Source of the DNA: Pontibacter pudoricolor
GTDB taxonomy: Bacteria > Bacteroidota > Bacteroidia > Cytophagales > Hymenobacteraceae
DNA: 64,000 bases
Assembly (NCBI RefSeq): GCF_010092985.1
Contig: NZ_CP048106.1
Location: forward strand, 1,860,001-1,924,000
Direction: 5' to 3'
Shown here: one piece after another, positions 35,224 through 44,787 of the stretch
Numbering within the stretch: the stretch's first letter is position 1
Layout of the letters: the number at the start of each line of letters is the position of its first letter
Made by a program: the position numbers and the translations under genes
Notes under the pieces: model-generated
What the model was told of the DNA's origin: nothing
Seen by the model: only the letters and a program-made list of their open reading frames with translations
Database searches by the model: none

Positions 35224-36382
35224 TTACCGGAACTTTAGCATTAATACCCGCTGCAGCGCCAACTGCTGCACTTTTAAATTCACTATCTGTGCGGCTCACG
35301 CTGAGAATAATCCCAAGCGATATACCTGTAAAGATCAAAGATGTACCACCCATACTTAAGAGCGGCAACGGCAAACCCGTGATCGGGCCCAGCCCAACAG
35401 CTACTCCCATGTTGATCATGCCTTGTATTACCAGGCTGAAACTTAAACCGGCAGAAAGCAATCCGCCGAAGGCTCCTGTACTATTAACCACTGTAACCAT
35501 GCCCCGGTAGAGCAAAGCCAGGTAAAGAAATAACACGGAAGCCCCTCCGATCAAACCATATTCTTCTAAAATAATAGCGAAAATAAAGTCAGAGTAAGGG
35601 TGCGGAAGAATATCGCGCTGATCGCTGTTTCCTGGTCCTTTACCTACTACACCGCCTGTTGCAATAGCAATGTAAGACTGCTCTAACTGGAAAGGCGTTT
35701 CTGATTTATCTAAGAAAGCTTCTACCCGGCTAACCGCTGTCCCCAATCGCTGACCAACTGCCAGGGCTCCGCCACCAACTATAATTACGATCACGAAAAC
35801 TGTAGCCAGGTATTTGAACGGCACCCGACCGATAAACATAAGCAGCATGCAGGTAGCAAATAACAACACCGCTGTTGATGTATTCGTCAGCGCTATCAAA
35901 GCACAAATGGCCACTGTCCAGATCATCATCGGAACCAGCGTTTTGCGCCAGTCTTTCACCTGCAACTGTACTTTTGCCAGCATGCTCGCCAGGTAAGAGA
36001 TCAGCGCTAGTTTGGCTAAATCCGAAGGCTGGAATGTCTGGTTTATAACCGGTATAGTTATCCAGCGCGAAGCATCGTTGATGTTAGAACCCCAGAAAAA
36101 GGCAAAGAGAAGCAACGGCACGGATAGCACCAGCGCTACCAGCGATAACCTGGAATAATAACGGTAATTGATCTTATGTGCAGCCCACATGAACGCCATT
36201 CCGATAAAGATCAGTGCCGAATGTTTCAGCAGGAAATACTCGGTGTTGCCTTCATGCGATTTATAGGCAAGCGTACCTGTGGCAGAATACACCACCGCCA
36301 CGCTCAAAAGCGAGAACATCAGAACGATACCCCACAATACAGGATCGCCCTTCAGGTTTTTCTGTAACCACTGCTTTACCAT
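35216..36382 (-). CDS. ftsW: SEDS peptidoglycan polymerase FtsW
   Basis: 388-residue polytopic membrane protein with about ten helices, of the shape-elongation-division-sporulation family. It polymerises lipid II for septal wall together with its penicillin-binding partner. The conserved FQPSDLAKLALI, GYQ-type periplasmic region (QLEQSYIAIATGGVVGKGPGN in overview) with the catalytic-type Asp nearby, and ITGLPLPLLSMGGTSLI are present. Position between murD and murG favours FtsW over RodA. It contains no CTATAG, although TATAGTT-like words occur. Confidence 0.95.
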   Translation of the reverse strand: MVKQWLQKNLKGDPVLWGIVLMFSLLSVAVVYSATGTLAYKSHEGNTEYFLLKHSALIFIGMAFMWAAHKINYRYYSRLSLVALVLSVPLLLFAFFWGSNINDASRWITIPVINQTFQPSDLAKLALISYLASMLAKVQLQVKDWRKTLVPMMIWTVAICALIALTNTSTAVLLFATCMLLMFIGRVPFKYLATVFVIVIIVGGGALAVGQRLGTAVSRVEAFLDKSETPFQLEQSYIAIATGGVVGKGPGNSDQRDILPHPYSDFIFAIILEEYGLIGGASVLFLYLALLYRGMVTVVNSTGAFGGLLSAGLSFSLVIQGMINMGVAVGLGPITGLPLPLLSMGGTSLIFTGISLGIILSVSRTDSEFKSAAVGAAAGINAKVPVNA

Positions 36383-36407
36383 AACCTTTGGCTAAAAATT
36401 GTTATGC

Positions 36408-37751
36408 TTATTTCTTTAAAACTATTTTATCTACTGCCTCTTTAAAGCGCTGCCCTCTGTGCTCATAGTTATCGAACAGATCAAAACTGGCACATGCCGG
36501 CGAGAGCAATACTACATCTCCGGGTACAGCCAGCAGTTTTGCCATGCGCACTGCGTATTCTATTGAATCTGTCTCAGCGATAATTGGAACCACCTTGTTA
36601 AAAGAGCGCTCCAGTTTTTTATTATCCTTGCCCAGACAGATCAACACTTTCACTTTTTCACGGGCAAGCTCTTCCAGCGTACTATAGTCGTTTCCTTTAT
36701 CCACGCCGCCCGCTATCCAGATGATCGGCTGTTTTATTCCTTCCAATGCGTACCAAACGGCTTCAACATTGGTCGCTTTCGAGTCGTTTATGTAACTAAC
36801 ATCTTTAGCCACGCCAACCAACTGCAAACGATGGTCGGCATTCTGGAATGTCTCCAGGGCCTGCGCTATAGTTTCGTCAGACACTTGCAGCAGTTTTGCA
36901 ACTGCGGCGGCTGCCATGGTATTGTACTGGTTATGCTTCCCGATGAGGCTGGATCTTGATGCATCCACTTTCCCCTCGAAGTAGTTGATATCCAGTTTTA
37001 TAGTTGATCCCTCAAACCTCACTTTGGCGCCTTCAGCACCTTCCAGCGAAAATGGTATAGTTGTACCCCCGAATGCGGCTGAATCAAATGCTTTTTTAAT
37101 ATTCTGGTCATCTGCATTATAGATGAAGTAATCACTGCCCGTCATGTTCTGAGCCACACGCAGTTTTGAAGCTGCATAGTTCTCCATACTATAGCCGTAG
37201 CGGTCCAGATGATCTGGCGTAATATTCAGTAAGACAGCTATATTCGCTTTGAACTGGTACATATTGTCCAGCTGAAAGCTGCTTAGCTCCACCACGTAAT
37301 AATCGTGCTTGTTATCGATCACTTTTTCTGCCAGGCTCTCTCCTATGTTACCCGCCAGGCCAACATTCAGGCCGGCACTTTTTAACAGGTGATAAGTCAG
37401 CAGTGTAGTCGTCGTTTTGCCATTTGTACCGGTAATGCAGATGAACTTTGCATCGGTATAGCGACCTGCAAACTCTATCTCTGAGATGACCGGTATCTGT
37501 CTTTTGGCTGCTTCTTGTATAACTGGAGCTTTATCAGGAATGCCAGGACTTTTAATGATTTCGTTAGCATCTAGAATATTGGTTAGGGTGTGTGTGCCTT
37601 CTTCAAATGGTATGGCCGCTGTTGCCAGCTTTGCTTTATACTCGTCTTTGACCTGCCCCATATCCGACACAAACACATCAAGCCCTTTGGCCTGTGCCAG
37701 TAATGCGGCTCCAACGCCACTTTCTCCCGCTCCAAGTATAGCTATCTTCAT
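36408..37751 (-). CDS. murD: UDP-N-acetylmuramoylalanine-D-glutamate ligase MurD
   Basis: 447-residue ligase adding D-Glu to UDP-MurNAc-L-Ala. The N-terminal AILGAGESGVGAALLAQ is the UDP-binding Rossmann start, the P-loop is CITGTNGKTTTTLL, and VVELSSFQLD, NITPDHLDRYG and YINDSKATN are MurD-specific. The SPACASFD motif ends the C-terminal domain. Located directly after mraY, as in other dcw clusters. Confidence 0.97.
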   Translation of the reverse strand: MKIAILGAGESGVGAALLAQAKGLDVFVSDMGQVKDEYKAKLATAAIPFEEGTHTLTNILDANEIIKSPGIPDKAPVIQEAAKRQIPVISEIEFAGRYTDAKFICITGTNGKTTTTLLTYHLLKSAGLNVGLAGNIGESLAEKVIDNKHDYYVVELSSFQLDNMYQFKANIAVLLNITPDHLDRYGYSMENYAASKLRVAQNMTGSDYFIYNADDQNIKKAFDSAAFGGTTIPFSLEGAEGAKVRFEGSTIKLDINYFEGKVDASRSSLIGKHNQYNTMAAAAVAKLLQVSDETIAQALETFQNADHRLQLVGVAKDVSYINDSKATNVEAVWYALEGIKQPIIWIAGGVDKGNDYSTLEELAREKVKVLICLGKDNKKLERSFNKVVPIIAETDSIEYAVRMAKLLAVPGDVVLLSPACASFDLFDNYEHRGQRFKEAVDKIVLKK

Positions 37752-37769
37752 TTTTCTCTCTTATTCCGG

Positions 37770-38989
37770 TTAGCGAAGTTTTAAAGTTGCCAGTGTTAAA
37801 ATGGCCAGCATAATCCCCACAATCCAGAAACGGCCTACAATTTTAGACTCGTGGTAACCCAGCTTCTGGTAATGGTGGTGCAATGGCGACATTTTAAAGA
37901 TGCGGCGGCCTTCGCCATACTTCTTTTTGGTATACTTAAAGTAACTCACCTGCAGCATTACCGAAAGGTTCTCGATCAGGAAAATGCCGCAAAGAATTGG
38001 TATAAGCAGCTCCTTACGAACTATAAGTGCCAGAACCGCAATGATACCCCGATAGACAAACTCCCAGTATCGCCCATAAAAACCTGAGCCGGATAGGTAT
38101 TGTACCACAAAAAGCCAACGCACGCCCCCACAAAGGCAAGACAGAAAATAGTCAACTCCCCAGAGTTCGGTATGAACATGATGTCCAGGTAATCGGCGAA
38201 AATGGTGTTACCCGATACCCATGCAAAAATGGCCAGTGTTAACCCGATAATAGCGGATGTACCCGCTGCCAGACCGTCGATACCATCTGTAATGTTAGCC
38301 CCGTTTGATACTGCCGTAATTACCAGGATCACGAAAGGAATGTACAGGTAGCACGACCAGCCCTGGAACAACGGACCGGCAAATGAGAACAGGTTGCAGT
38401 AATCTAATTCGTTGTTTTTGCGGAACGGTATCGTGGTGATCATGCTATGCACATCCACATATTGCTTGGATGCATTTACAGCCGAAGTGCCGCCATCTGC
38501 AAAGATGTACTGGCGGACTACCACATCGTCGTTAAAATAAAGCGTAAGTCCAACTATTAGCCCCAGCCCGATCTGACCAAGAATCTTGAAACGACCAGCC
38601 AGCCCTTCCTTGTTTTTCTTGAAAACCTTGATATAATCATCCAGGAAGCCGATTGCGCCTAACCAGACGGTAGAAACCAGCATCAGGATAATGTAGATGT
38701 TATCAAGCCTTGCAAACAGAAGTGTAGGTACCAGAATAGCCAGCAGAATGATCAGGCCGCCCATAGTTGGTGTACCTTTCTTTTCCAGCTGCCCTTCCAG
38801 ACCCAGGTCGCGGATACTCTCACCCACCTGCTTGCGCTGCAACACCCGAATCAGCTTACCCCCAAAAATCATCGCGATCAGCAGCGATACCATCGTGGCC
38901 ATACCTGCCCGGAAGGAAATATATTGAAACACGCCGGCTCCAAACATATCGTACTCACGATCCAGGTATGTAAAAAGGTAGTATAGCAT
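37770..38989 (-). CDS. mraY: Phospho-N-acetylmuramoyl-pentapeptide transferase MraY (apparent frameshift)
   Basis: Polytopic enzyme that makes lipid I from UDP-MurNAc-pentapeptide and undecaprenyl phosphate. The first frame (from 38989) carries the family motifs [33 protein letters not shown] and [13 protein letters not shown], then goes out of frame. A second frame resumes at once with [31 protein letters not shown] (the HHH motif) and runs to 37770. On the coding strand the run GGGG (plus-strand C at 38047-38050) should be five G; adding one restores a normal protein of about 406 residues. Because mraY is essential and both halves are well conserved, I infer a sequencing error rather than a dead gene. 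Confidence 0.93.
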
Positions 38990-39031
38990 TTAAATTTATT
39001 CGTTACTCTTGGCTAAAAGATGTAGTTCGTT

Positions 39032-40495
39032 TTATTTACCCAGTTGCTGAAAAGTTTCCTGCAGCACCTGCTTGTCATCAAAAGGATATTTCACCCCTTG
39101 TATTTCCTGGTACGTTTCGTGGCCTTTGCCCGCAACCAGAATGATATCATCCGGTCCGGCCAGCATACAAGCTGTTTTAATAGCTTCTTTCCTGTCCAGC
39201 ACCGATAATGTTTTTTTATAGTCCAGCGGCTTTACGCCTTTCTGCATGTCGGCCAGTATAGTTTGCGGCTCCTCAAATCTTGGATTATCAGATGTCAGGA
39301 TAACTTTATCGCTCAGGCGGCAGGCAATATCAGCCATAACCGGGCGCTTGGCTGCATCGCGGTTACCGCCACAGCCAACTATAGTTATCACTTTTTGCAG
39401 CGGCGTACGGATCTGCTGAATCGTGTTCAAGACATTTTCCAATGCATCCGGCGTATGTGCGTAATCAACTATACCGGTTATCTGTGCGTCAGAAACAATG
39501 TAATCGAAACGGCCAGCTACTGAATCGAGGGCAGAAAGTACAGTTAATGTTTCCGTCGGATCTTCTCCTAACAATACAGCCACGCCGTAAGCGCCCAGCA
39601 GGTTATAAGCGTTAAATGCACCGATCAGTTTGCACCAGATCTCATTACCATCAATATCGAGGTGCAAGCCCTGCATGGTGTTATCAATGATGCGCGCCTT
39701 AAACTCTGTGGCCTTGCGAAGCGAGAATTCGTGGATGCTGGCTCTGGTGTTCTGAACCATCACCGACCCACGTTTATCATCAGCGTTTACAAGGGCAAAA
39801 GCGCCTTCCGGCAGCATATCAAAGAATGATTTCTTTGCCTTGATGTACTCGTCAAAACTTCCGTGATAGTCTAAGTGGTCGTGGGTGATGTTTGTAAAAA
39901 CGCCGCCTGCAAATGTTAAACCGGCAACACGCTGCTGTACCATCGCATGCGAGCTTACCTCCATAAAGCAATGCGTACAACCTGCTTTCACCATCTTTGC
40001 CAGCAACTCATTCAGCGTTACAGCGTCCGGTGTGGTATGCGTAGCCGGAATAATTTCCTCATCAATCTGGTTCTGTACCGTTGAAAGCAACCCTACATGG
40101 TAGCCTAACTCGCGGAACAGTTTGTGCAGCAGGGTTACAGATGTGGTTTTCCCGTTTGTGCCTGTTACACCTACAAGCTTCAGCTTAGCTGAAGGGTTAT
40201 CGTAAAAGCTGGAAGCCATCTGACCTAACGCCTCCGCACTGTTTTTAACCAGCACATAGGTAACAGTGTCGTTTTTCTCTTCCGGCAGTTCTTCGCAAAC
40301 TATAGCTACGGCTTTTGCATCGGCGGCTTTTGTTATGTAAGCATGTCCATCTGCCTGCACGCCGCGCACTGCCACAAACAACACCCCTGCCAGCACTTTC
40401 CGCGAGTCAAAAGTTATACTTTCAACGGGCACATCAAGCGGACCGATAGTGTTCAGTACCTGAACGTTTTGTAATAATGTTTGCAGCAACTGCAT
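39032..40495 (-). CDS. murE: UDP-MurNAc-tripeptide synthetase MurE (meso-DAP type)
   Basis: 487-residue ligase adding the third peptide residue. P-loop GVTGTNGKTTSVTLL, TTPDAVTLNELLAKM and DYAHTPDALENVL are typical. The specificity motif reads DNPR (TSDNPRFEEP), which in characterised MurE selects meso-diaminopimelate rather than lysine, so the wall is predicted to be of the mDAP type. The start overlaps the stop of the upstream PBP gene by one base. Confidence 0.96.
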   Translation of the reverse strand: MQLLQTLLQNVQVLNTIGPLDVPVESITFDSRKVLAGVLFVAVRGVQADGHAYITKAADAKAVAIVCEELPEEKNDTVTYVLVKNSAEALGQMASSFYDNPSAKLKLVGVTGTNGKTTSVTLLHKLFRELGYHVGLLSTVQNQIDEEIIPATHTTPDAVTLNELLAKMVKAGCTHCFMEVSSHAMVQQRVAGLTFAGGVFTNITHDHLDYHGSFDEYIKAKKSFFDMLPEGAFALVNADDKRGSVMVQNTRASIHEFSLRKATEFKARIIDNTMQGLHLDIDGNEIWCKLIGAFNAYNLLGAYGVAVLLGEDPTETLTVLSALDSVAGRFDYIVSDAQITGIVDYAHTPDALENVLNTIQQIRTPLQKVITIVGCGGNRDAAKRPVMADIACRLSDKVILTSDNPRFEEPQTILADMQKGVKPLDYKKTLSVLDRKEAIKTACMLAGPDDIILVAGKGHETYQEIQGVKYPFDDKQVLQETFQQLGK

Positions 40496-42594
40496 TAGCT
40501 TAAAACTATAGTTATCTGTTTAACTTTACTTATCGTAGATCCAGCCTCCAGCGACTGTTTCTGTACATGTTTACCTACTCCCTGTACATTTACTTTCAGG
40601 TTTTGATTACCCAGAATGAACAAGGCATCACGTAGCGTTAATCCTACCACATCAGGCACTTTGCCATCCAGCACCGGGTTCGGAATAAAGTCCAGTGAGC
40701 GGCGGCCCGGCTGTACCTTTACCCATTCTTCATCTGTAGTTTTAGGGTGATTGCTGATACCAAGACGGTTACAGATCGTGGACAGATCATCCAGGCTACC
40801 GGCTTTTACCAATGGCAGACTTTCTTTATTTGGTGTTACACGCTCACGCAGCGACTTATGCATTTCCAGGTCACGGGCGTACGCTTTATCAGCCAGTTCT
40901 TTAAATACCGGTGCAGCTACATCCGAACCATACACGTTCACCCCTTTCGGGCTGTCGATGATCACAATACAGCTATATTTCGGGTTATCAGCCGGGAAAT
41001 ATCCTGCAAAAGAGGTTGAATATTCCCGCACGTATTTACCATTCTTTACCTTACGGGCAGTACCAGTTTTACCCGCTACTGTGTAGTCAGCACTTTTAAT
41101 GTTTCTGGCAGTTCCGTTCTCTACCACACCTTCCAGCATGCCGCGTACTTTTTTCAGTGTAGCATCCGAGCAAACTTTCTCCACCAGCACACGGGTTTTA
41201 AAAGACTGCACCACCTTATCTGCCTTGCGAATCTCCTTTACAATAATCGGCTGGATTTTAGTACCATTGTTTGCAACGGCGTTATATAAAGCCAGTATTT
41301 GTAGCGGCGAAAATTTGGTTTCGTATCCAATAGCCATAGATGTAAGCGTGGTACCATACCAGGTTCTGTCCTGAGGGTGCTTTATAAACGGACGAGCCTC
41401 ACCATCTAACTGAAAACCCAGCGTATTACCAAGACCAAACTTATCCAGGTAATCCACATACGCCTGCTGGTTGCTTCCAAAGTGCGTCTCCATCAGTTTG
41501 GCAACCCCGATATTAGATGACTTTTCGAACACCTGCTGCACCGTAATCTTACCATAACCGTTGATCTTGGCATCGGTCATGTATGTATCTTTAATGCGGT
41601 ATCTTCCGTTACCGGTATCTATGGTATCAGTCAGGTTTACCTCTGGCGCATATTCAAATAAGGCCATCATCGATGCCAGCTTAAAGGTAGACCCGGGCTC
41701 TGTACGACCCTGAGCACCAACCGCATAGTTATAATCTTCAATGTAGCCGCCTTTGGTTTTACCCAGGTTAGCCATCGCCTTTATTTCGCCGGTCTTTACT
41801 TCCATCATGATCACAGTACCATAATCGGCATCTGTTTTCTCAAGGGCTTTGTAAAGGGCATTTTCTGCAACGTCCTGCAGGTTAATATCTATCGTTGTTT
41901 TGATATCGTATCCGTGCTGCGGCTTAACTTCGGTGCCATCGTAAATAGGCTTGCTACCACCGGCAATGCGCTCAAAAAGTGCTTCGCCATCTGTACCGGC
42001 CAGGTTGTTATTAAAACTATACTCCAGTCCGGCTCCGTTCTTATCTTCGTTTATAAAACCGATGGTACGCTCTGCCAGCATACCAAATGGTTTAAAGCGT
42101 TTTTCTACTTTCTCAAAAATTACCCCGCCTTTGTTTTTACCACCTCTGAAGACAGGCCATTTCGCCATCATCTTTTTATCCTGGTAATTGATCTGGCGGC
42201 TGTTCAGACGAATGTACTGACGGCCGGCATGACGAGCATTCTTGATCTTACGACGGTAATAATCATCAGACCTGTCGCCATAAAACCGTGAAAGCAGCAT
42301 AGAAAGAGAATCTATGCCGGCATTAAAGGTTTGAGCATCGGCTATAGTTGGGTCAAAAGCTACGCGGTAAAACGGCAGCGAAGTAGCCATGATACTCTCA
42401 TTATCGGAGTAAATGTTTCCGCGCGTAGCAAAAACCGGCCGGTAGTAAATACGGCGCTCCTTAGAGATCGCTTTCCACTTCTCGCCATCCGTTATCTGTA
42501 TAACACAGATCTTGTAAACTATAGCGCACGCAAAAAGGCAGATAACCAAAAAGGCTACCCGCACACGCAACACTATGGATTTCTTAATATTCAT
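40495..42594 (-). CDS. ftsI: Penicillin-binding protein FtsI (PBP3-type) with PASTA domain
   Basis: 699-residue class B penicillin-binding protein, the septal transpeptidase. One N-terminal transmembrane helix (VRVAFLVICLFACAIVYKI) is followed by the dimerisation/pedestal domain and the transpeptidase domain, with the active Ser in GSTFKLAS, the SSN motif (FEKSSNIGVAKL) and KTGT (VAGKTGTARK). The C-terminus carries one PASTA domain (VPDVVGLTLRDALFILG), common in Bacteroidetes and Gram-positives but absent from E. coli PBP3. Overlaps ftsL by 11 nt and murE by 1 nt. Confidence 0.95.
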   Translation of the reverse strand: MNIKKSIVLRVRVAFLVICLFACAIVYKICVIQITDGEKWKAISKERRIYYRPVFATRGNIYSDNESIMATSLPFYRVAFDPTIADAQTFNAGIDSLSMLLSRFYGDRSDDYYRRKIKNARHAGRQYIRLNSRQINYQDKKMMAKWPVFRGGKNKGGVIFEKVEKRFKPFGMLAERTIGFINEDKNGAGLEYSFNNNLAGTDGEALFERIAGGSKPIYDGTEVKPQHGYDIKTTIDINLQDVAENALYKALEKTDADYGTVIMMEVKTGEIKAMANLGKTKGGYIEDYNYAVGAQGRTEPGSTFKLASMMALFEYAPEVNLTDTIDTGNGRYRIKDTYMTDAKINGYGKITVQQVFEKSSNIGVAKLMETHFGSNQQAYVDYLDKFGLGNTLGFQLDGEARPFIKHPQDRTWYGTTLTSMAIGYETKFSPLQILALYNAVANNGTKIQPIIVKEIRKADKVVQSFKTRVLVEKVCSDATLKKVRGMLEGVVENGTARNIKSADYTVAGKTGTARKVKNGKYVREYSTSFAGYFPADNPKYSCIVIIDSPKGVNVYGSDVAAPVFKELADKAYARDLEMHKSLRERVTPNKESLPLVKAGSLDDLSTICNRLGISNHPKTTDEEWVKVQPGRRSLDFIPNPVLDGKVPDVVGLTLRDALFILGNQNLKVNVQGVGKHVQKQSLEAGSTISKVKQITIVLS

Positions 42595-43015
42595 CTTCCG
42601 AAACTATAACCTGATATGGTGGAGATGAACTTTCTTCGAGGCCGAGCGGTGCCACGTTACGGGCAACTTCTGATTGTTTGCTGGCCTCCATGTAATCCGA
42701 CTTCAGGGTAGTGTAGTCGGCGCGCAGGTCTTCGGTTTCAACCTTAACCTTGTCTATTCTGCGGATGGTTTTTTCGGCGTAATGGGTATTGCCGATATAG
42801 AATAGCGTGAGTAGTGTTAAAAATAAAATGCGGGGAAGATACTTAAGCGGAACACCTTCTTCAAAAAGAGCATCAACGTTGGCATATTTTTCCAGTAAAC
42901 CAAAGATACTGAAACCTTTACGCCTTTTTGGCTTTGGAGCCTCCTCTTCTGGCTTCAGACGCACCATATTTGCTCTGGGTGCGCTTGCTCTCTTAGTCAT
43001 AAGGTTAGAAGCCAT
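42584..43015 (-). CDS. ftsL: FtsL-like cell division protein
   Basis: 143-residue bitopic protein. A basic cytoplasmic N-terminus (PKPKRRKG) precedes one transmembrane helix around YLPRILFLTLLTLFYIG and a periplasmic coiled-coil region (ETEDLRADYTTLKSDYMEAS). This layout, the position between rsmH and ftsI and the Bacteroidetes FtsL family pattern support the call; primary sequence conservation is low. It would link FtsQ to the FtsW-FtsI synthase. Confidence 0.88.
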   Translation of the reverse strand: MASNLMTKRASAPRANMVRLKPEEEAPKPKRRKGFSIFGLLEKYANVDALFEEGVPLKYLPRILFLTLLTLFYIGNTHYAEKTIRRIDKVKVETEDLRADYTTLKSDYMEASKQSEVARNVAPLGLEESSSPPYQVIVSEDEY

Positions 43016-43055
43016 AGTTACACTTTTAAAAAATTCGGCTTGTTAAGCCAGGTGT

Positions 43056-43970
43056 TTAATCATCTAAATCTCTTTTCGCTGCTATTCTTAGCTTTGCGCT
43101 CCTGGAGCGGCTGTTTATCAGTAATTCTTCTTCAGTGGGCACCACCGGTTTCCGGCTTACTGCATCCAAAGGCTTTATTTCATTCCCAAACAGGTCCTTT
43201 TCAACCTCCCCGAAAAACTTGCCCTTGGCTATAAAGTTTTTTACTAACCGGTCTTCGAGTGAATGATAAGAGATCACAGCCAGCCGTCCACCGGGTTTCA
43301 GCACTTCGGCTGCCTGCACCAGCATCTCTTCTAGGGCTTTCATCTCATCGTTCACTTCGATGCGGAGCGCCTGGAAAACCTGCGCCAGGTACTTATTTTC
43401 TTTGCCTTTCGGCGTGCAGGCGCGTATCGCCTGTTTAAAATCTTCTATCGTCTCAATCGGCTTGCGGGTTCGTTGCTCCACTATAGTTCTGGCCAGGGTC
43501 TTGGCATTCTTCACTTCGCCATAAATGCCAAAGATGCGGTGCAGTTGCTCTTCCGAGTAACTTTCTACTACATCTTTTGCCGAATCGCCCTGGTCATAGT
43601 CCATGCGCATATCCAGCGGACCATCAAAGCGGGTAGAAAAACCACGGCTTCCTTCGTTAAACTGGTGCGATGAAACACCAAGGTCAGCCAGAATGCCATC
43701 CACCTCTTTTACACGGTACAGGCGCAGGTACTTTTTCAGGTCGCGGAAGTTGGCGCGCACAAACTGAAAGTTTGGTCCTTCCAGCTTCTTTGACTGTTCT
43801 TCTGCATCCCGGTCCTGGTCAAAACTATAGAGCTTACCGGTTGTAAGCCTGCTAACTATAAGTGCCGAATGTCCGCCACCACCAAAGGTCACATCTACAT
43901 ACACACCATCCGGTTTTATTGCCAGGGCATCAACCGATTCTTCCAACATGACAGGGCGATGGTATTCCAT
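43056..43970 (-). CDS. rsmH: 16S rRNA (cytosine1402-N4)-methyltransferase RsmH
   Basis: 304-residue SAM-dependent methyltransferase (MraW) acting on C1402 in the ribosomal P site. It opens with YHRPVMLEESVDAL and the SAM loop DVTFGGGGHSALI; ILADLGVSSHQ and the RIEVNDEMKALE and ISYHSLEDRLVK motifs are diagnostic. Its start overlaps the mraZ stop by one base, as in most dcw clusters. Confidence 0.97.
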   Translation of the reverse strand: MEYHRPVMLEESVDALAIKPDGVYVDVTFGGGGHSALIVSRLTTGKLYSFDQDRDAEEQSKKLEGPNFQFVRANFRDLKKYLRLYRVKEVDGILADLGVSSHQFNEGSRGFSTRFDGPLDMRMDYDQGDSAKDVVESYSEEQLHRIFGIYGEVKNAKTLARTIVEQRTRKPIETIEDFKQAIRACTPKGKENKYLAQVFQALRIEVNDEMKALEEMLVQAAEVLKPGGRLAVISYHSLEDRLVKNFIAKGKFFGEVEKDLFGNEIKPLDAVSRKPVVPTEEELLINSRSRSAKLRIAAKRDLDD

Positions 43971-44437
43971 TACAGCAACGGCTCCTTTTCTTCTTTATCT
44001 CCTAAGAACTTCTGCGCCAGCTGCGAGAAATTCTGCTGATCCTTAATCAGGAACTCTTCATACTTATCCGGGTTCCAGATCTCTACGCGGTTACCCAGGC
44101 CAACTATAATTACCTCTTTATCCAGTTCAGCGAAGCGCGCCATGGTACGTGGCAGCACAAATCTTCCTGTCCCATCCAGCTCAATCTCGGTGTTCCCTCT
44201 AAAGAAGTTACGCTGAAAATGACGGTACTCTTCGTTAAACTCGTTCAGGCCGGCCACCTTATCGTAGATCACTTTCCACTCTGCCTTTGGATACAACACC
44301 AGGCAAGGCTCAAAACCCCTCATCAGCACCACATGATTGCCAGACGCCTCCGGCAGGTTAGCTTTTATCTTTGCAGGTAAAACCAACCTTCCCTTTGGGT
44401 CAATCTTGCACTCAAATTCGCCAGACAGGAAGTTCAT
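43970..44437 (-). CDS. mraZ: Transcriptional regulator MraZ
   Basis: 155-residue DNA-binding protein with two SpoVT-AbrB half-domains: EFECKIDPKGRLVLPAKIK near residues 7-25 and EIELDGTGRFVLPRTMARF near residues 80-98. It forms rings and represses its own operon in E. coli by binding TGGG-type direct repeats at 10-nt spacing. First gene of the dcw cluster; the upstream region contains a matching array of three GTGG repeats at exactly 10-nt intervals overlapping the promoter. Confidence 0.96.
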   Translation of the reverse strand: MNFLSGEFECKIDPKGRLVLPAKIKANLPEASGNHVVLMRGFEPCLVLYPKAEWKVIYDKVAGLNEFNEEYRHFQRNFFRGNTEIELDGTGRFVLPRTMARFAELDKEVIIVGLGNRVEIWNPDKYEEFLIKDQQNFSQLAQKFLGDKEEKEPLL

Positions 44438-44475
44438 GTTTTTCTTTAATTGGTCCGTATAGTTTTCGGAGTATA

Positions 44476-44506
44476 CAAATGTAACGATTCAACAAAACTC
44501 CGCAAC
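44476..44506 (-). promoter_or_regulatory. Promoter of the dcw operon (mraZ)
   Basis: On the minus strand the -7 element TACATTTG is at 44483-44476, and a -33-like GTTG ends 19 nt upstream at 44503-44506. The mRNA would start near 44469, about 32 nt before mraZ. The -33 element overlaps the first of the MraZ-type boxes. Confidence 0.7.
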
Positions 44507-44529
44507 CACAATCTCCCACTTTTTACCAC
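44506..44529 (-). promoter_or_regulatory. MraZ-type operator: three GTGG repeats at 10-nt spacing
   Basis: On the minus strand GTGG occurs at 44529-44526, 44519-44516 and 44509-44506, exactly one helical turn apart, in the contexts GTGGTAAAAA, GTGGGAGATT and GTGGTTGCGG. This matches the direct-repeat MraZ box architecture known from E. coli and Mycoplasma. Its overlap with the -33 element suggests autorepression. Confidence 0.75.
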
Positions 44530-44531
44530 TT

Positions 44532-44578
44532 TGTGGATAAATTACGGTAATCCACACCACTTATCCACATTATCCACA
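44532..44578. promoter_or_regulatory. Cluster of DnaA boxes upstream of mraZ
   Basis: Three perfect TTATCCACA boxes: 44532-44540 (minus strand), 44561-44569 and 44570-44578 (plus strand, abutting), and one with a single mismatch at 44548-44556. An AT-rich tract with TATAACTATATTTGAATATT follows at about 44600-44620. The cluster could let DnaA regulate the division operon or could belong to a replication origin. Confidence 0.65.
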
Positions 44579-44732
44579 TACGTATCAACCCACTTTGGGT
44601 ATAACTATATTTGAATATTTGAATGTAATCCACTATTATACGAGGCGCAGCAAATATAAAGCGCTGCAAATCAATGTGTTACACAGAACACAAAATCATA
44701 GCCAGCAAATGGAGCGGATTTCCACAGTAAAA

Positions 44733-44787
44733 GTGGGAGAAAGTGGATGATGTGGAGGAAAGTGGAGGACTTTACCCAAAAGTGTGG
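44733..44787 (+). promoter_or_regulatory. Second phased GTGG array
   Basis: Plus-strand GTGG at 44733, 44743, 44752, 44762 and 44784 (spacings 10, 9, 10 and 22), in the contexts GTGGGAG, GTGGATG, GTGGAGG, GTGGAGG and GTGGGGA. It points away from mraZ. The rest of 44438-45020 contains no credible gene; an AACTATAGTT lies at about 44880. Confidence 0.45.

Noticed and set aside
38021..38123. Overlapping frames in mraY considered as two separate genes or programmed frameshifting
   Set aside because: The second frame lacks its own start context and completes the MraY fold exactly; no slippery heptamer is evident, so a single gene with a one-base error is simpler.
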